Of a DNA stretch of 8,450 nt, positions 5,001-8,450 are shown piece after piece. The stretch comes from Actinomycetota bacterium (lineage in GTDB: Bacteria > Actinomycetota > Actinomycetes > Streptosporangiales > Streptosporangiaceae). A program made the position numbers and the translations under genes. The stretch spans positions 1 to 8,450 of the forward strand of contig PMOU01000032.1 in assembly GCA_003161205.1 (NCBI GenBank), written 5' to 3'. Each line of letters begins with the position of its first letter. Positions within the stretch are counted from its first letter, which is position 1. The notes beneath the pieces were generated by a model. It saw only the letters and a program-made list of their open reading frames with translations. It was not told the origin of the DNA and made no database searches.

Positions 5001-6095
5001 GTGGGCACTCAAGGCGTCGCGATATCGCTGTTCTCCGGAGCCGGCGGACTCGACCTGGGCGCGGAACGGGCGGGGTACGAGGTCCGGGCCGCCGTCGAGT
5101 GGGACCGTGACGCCGCGGCCACGATGGAGAAGAACTTCGACCACCTGATCTCGCCGGTGATCCAGAGCGACATACTCGCCACGCCGACCCGCCAGATTCT
5201 CGCGGCCGCGGGCTTGAGACAAGGGCAGCGGCCAGACCTGCTCGTGGGCGGGCCGCCGTGCACGCCGTTCTCCAAGTCCGGATTCTGGCTGGAGTGGAAG
5301 CGCGAGGGCCTGGATCCGGACGCGTCGCTTCTGCAGGCTTACACGCGCGTGCTCGCCGAGGCCCGGCCCCGGCGGTTCGTCCTGGAGAACGTCTACGCCC
5401 TGACGTATGACAACCGGGCCAGCAGGCCCGCGTACGAGCGGCTGCTCAGGGAGATCGACGCGGCCGGCTATCACTGCGCGGCCAGGGTGCTCAACGCCGC
5501 GGACTACGGCGTCCCCCAGTCACGGCCCCGGCTGTTCGTCATCGGCGCGCCGAAGGACGAGCCAGTTCCGGTCCACCCCTTGCCCTCACACGGCGGCCAG
5601 TGGGAACGACGGGTCAGCGGTGACCCGCAGCGCCCGCACGTGACCACGGGAGAGGCACTGGCCGGCCTAATGGCCGACCCCGAGCCCGGCGAGGAAGTCA
5701 GCGGCAAGTACGGGCACCTGCTGCCGGACATCCCGCCAGGAGACAACTACCTCTTCTACACGGGCAAGCGTGGTCACCCCGCGCCCCTTTTCCAGTGGCG
5801 CAGCAAGTACTGGTCATTCCTGCTCAAGCTGGCACCGGACAAGCCCGCGCCGACGATTCAGGCCCAGCCCGGCCCCTATGTCGGCCCGTTCCACTGGGAC
5901 AACAGGCGCCTGCGAGCAGCCGAGATCAAAAGGCTGTTCACCTACCCCGACGAGTTCGAGCTCGTCGGCCGCCGAGCCTCCGTCCAGGCGCAGCTCGGCA
6001 ACTCCGTGCCGCCGCTGCTGGCCGAGAAAGTCATCCGGGTGCTCAGCCCGCACGGTTGCGACGCGCTGCCTGACGCCGGCCGCCTGACTGCCTGA
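5001..6095 (+). CDS. Type II DNA (cytosine-5) methyltransferase
   Basis: This 364-residue enzyme transfers a methyl group from S-adenosylmethionine to C5 of cytosine in a specific site, protecting host DNA from the partner nuclease. The C5-MTase motifs appear in the standard order: I F-S-G-A-G-G-L-D-L-G (11-20), IV G-G-P-P-C-T-P-F-S with catalytic Cys87, VI E-N-V (129-131), VIII Q-S-R-P-R-L-F-V-I-G (173-182), IX around R-A-A-E-I-K-R-L-F (305-313), and X Q-L-G-N-S-V-P-P (331-338). The region between VIII and IX (about 183-304) is the target-recognition domain; it includes F-Q-W-R-S-K-Y-W and G-P-F-H-W. Length is typical and nothing is missing. GTG 5001 is the start: AGGA at 4990-4993 is well placed and motif I begins at residue 11. 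It lies 105 bases downstream of the EcoRV-like gene on the same strand, its evident partner. Confidence 0.96.
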   Translation: MGTQGVAISLFSGAGGLDLGAERAGYEVRAAVEWDRDAAATMEKNFDHLISPVIQSDILATPTRQILAAAGLRQGQRPDLLVGGPPCTPFSKSGFWLEWKREGLDPDASLLQAYTRVLAEARPRRFVLENVYALTYDNRASRPAYERLLREIDAAGYHCAARVLNAADYGVPQSRPRLFVIGAPKDEPVPVHPLPSHGGQWERRVSGDPQRPHVTTGEALAGLMADPEPGEEVSGKYGHLLPDIPPGDNYLFYTGKRGHPAPLFQWRSKYWSFLLKLAPDKPAPTIQAQPGPYVGPFHWDNRRLRAAEIKRLFTYPDEFELVGRRASVQAQLGNSVPPLLAEKVIRVLSPHGCDALPDAGRLTA

Positions 6096-6100
6096 CCGAC

Positions 6101-6129
6101 GCTCCAGTCAGGCGCATGCGCGCTGGAGC
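6101..6129. terminator. Hairpin between convergent genes (first)
   Basis: GCTCCAG (6101-6107) pairs with CTGGAGC (6123-6129). The intervening loop contains the palindrome GCGCATGCGC (6112-6121), which can stack as an inner stem. It starts five bases after the methyltransferase stop and could terminate that gene. Confidence 0.5.
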
Positions 6130-6151
6130 ACCTCCGGTGCGGTAAAGCCGT

Positions 6152-6177
6152 GCCCGGCTGCCGGCCTGGCAGCGGGC
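6152..6177. terminator. Hairpin between convergent genes (second)
   Basis: GCCC-GCTGCC pairs with GGCAGC-GGGC (6168-6177) around a five-base loop, with one G bulged in the left arm. It lies in the gap between the convergent methyltransferase and the minus-strand gene ending at 6221, so it may serve the minus-strand transcript. The two hairpins together fill most of this 125-base gap. Confidence 0.45.
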
Positions 6178-6220
6178 TAGCCTCCTTGCGGGCCTGGTCA
6201 TCAGGGCGCATCGGCGGAGC

Positions 6221-6709
6221 TCATCCGGGTCGCGGGCCGTCGCGCTCGGCCAGTTCCTCGCATACCTGGCGCGCGGGCACGCCGGCTCGTTGAGCGGCGG
6301 CGCGGATGTAGGCGACTGCCGCGTACAGGGCGTACTGCCAGAAGTCGTCGGTCTGCCACCAGCGGACCTCGTCCAGCAAGTCCGGCTCGGTTCCGCCGCG
6401 CAGCGCCGCTGCTGCCAGGATCGCGAACTGGAGCTTCTTGTTCTCCCGGCCGCGGAAGGCGTACTCGGGCAGGAACCGTTCCCGCATCTGTTCCAGGGCC
6501 AGCGGGTCGGTGCGGCTGGCCCCGCACCAGTCCAGCGCGTCGGCGGCGACATCGAGGAAGACCTCGCCGGGGAAGGTGTTGTTGCGGGGATGCAGGGCCA
6601 CTAGCTCGCCCGCCAGCTCGGCTACTTCAGTATTCCGGGCCAGCCCGTCCAGCAGGATCCGGCGGGCGGTGGCCGCGTCCTGAGGCGTGGGCGATTTCCC
6701 GGCGGGCAT
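6221..6709 (-). CDS. Uncharacterised helical protein (162 aa)
   Basis: I do not recognise this protein. It is predicted to be mostly alpha-helical and soluble, with no signal peptide or clear membrane span. Notable segments are A-L-H-P-R-N-N-T-F-P-G-E-V-F-L-D (about 43-58), D-W-C-G (65-68), F-R-G-R-E-N-K-K-L-Q-F (89-99), and a Trp/Tyr-rich stretch V-R-W-W-Q-T-D-D-F-W-Q-Y-A-L-Y-A-A-V-A-Y (119-138). The aromatic, charged pattern looks like a folded, conserved domain rather than chance translation. The ATG at 6709 has no good ribosome site. TAACGT six bases ahead of it (minus strand, 6716-6721) could be the -10 of a leaderless transcript, but no -35 is visible. It lies 91 bases downstream of the carboxylase gene on the same strand, so co-transcription is possible, and it converges on the methyltransferase. 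Nothing ties it to restriction. Confidence 0.72.
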   Translation of the reverse strand: MPAGKSPTPQDAATARRILLDGLARNTEVAELAGELVALHPRNNTFPGEVFLDVAADALDWCGASRTDPLALEQMRERFLPEYAFRGRENKKLQFAILAAAALRGGTEPDLLDEVRWWQTDDFWQYALYAAVAYIRAAAQRAGVPARQVCEELAERDGPRPG

Positions 6710-6800
6710 ACCCAGACGTTAGGGCAGAACCGTGCCGGCCGTCCGGCCCTTCGGGAGGTGGCCGGGATGCATGAACGACGGATATACCGGAGCCGCCGGC

Positions 6801-8450
<1,650 letters not shown>

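Noticed and set aside
1423..5026. GATATC (the EcoRV site) at 1423-1428, 1589-1594 and 5021-5026, the last near the methyltransferase start
   Set aside because: Three sites are only slightly more than composition predicts and their positions prove nothing. They show neither avoidance nor use, and the changed recognition loops argue against assuming this specificity.
4896..5474. Minus-strand open frame of 192 codons
   Set aside because: It overlaps the methyltransferase N-terminus, including motifs I and IV on the other strand, and shows no domain of its own.

Overview
The window reads as chromosomal DNA from a high-GC actinobacterium. Codon third positions are strongly G/C, several starts are GTG, gene spacing is tight, and the nearest family relatives I can recall for several genes are actinobacterial. 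It holds eight genes or gene remnants. No rRNA, tRNA, CRISPR array or insertion sequence is visible.

Layout. (1) 44-2038, plus: a secreted sedolisin-type (S53) acid peptidase, followed by an unusually long perfect palindrome (2112-2157). (2) 2270-3240, plus: a small regulatory pair. A strong-looking promoter drives a coiled-coil protein with an Ala/Lys-rich tail (HBHA- or phasin-like). A hairpin terminator and an XRE-type helix-turn-helix regulator follow. Both promoter regions carry the same 12-bp word inside a 5-6-5 dyad, which suggests the regulator controls both genes. (3) 3348-3896, plus: a Phd/YefM-like antitoxin whose stop overlaps the start of a RelE/ParE-like toxin; the toxin reading frame is broken by a frameshift. 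(4) 4083-6095, plus: a type II restriction-modification locus. The endonuclease aligns with EcoRV at its four active-site positions but has an in-frame TAG at codon 34; the cytosine-5 DNA methyltransferase next to it looks intact. (5) 6221-8450, minus: an unrecognised helical protein and the C-terminal part of a large acyl-CoA carboxylase whose start lies beyond the right edge.

The most unusual part is 3348-6095. Two addiction-type modules lie side by side, and in each the harmful component (toxin, endonuclease) is disrupted while the protective one (antitoxin, methyltransferase) reads through intact. This suggests a defence segment decaying in the order expected if loss of the poison is tolerated first, although sequence error has to be excluded. 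The pairing of an EcoRV-fold nuclease with a C5-cytosine methyltransferase, together with replaced DNA-recognition loops in the nuclease, points to a specificity different from that of EcoRV. The EcoRV comparison was made against the EcoRV sequence as I remember it, not by a database search.
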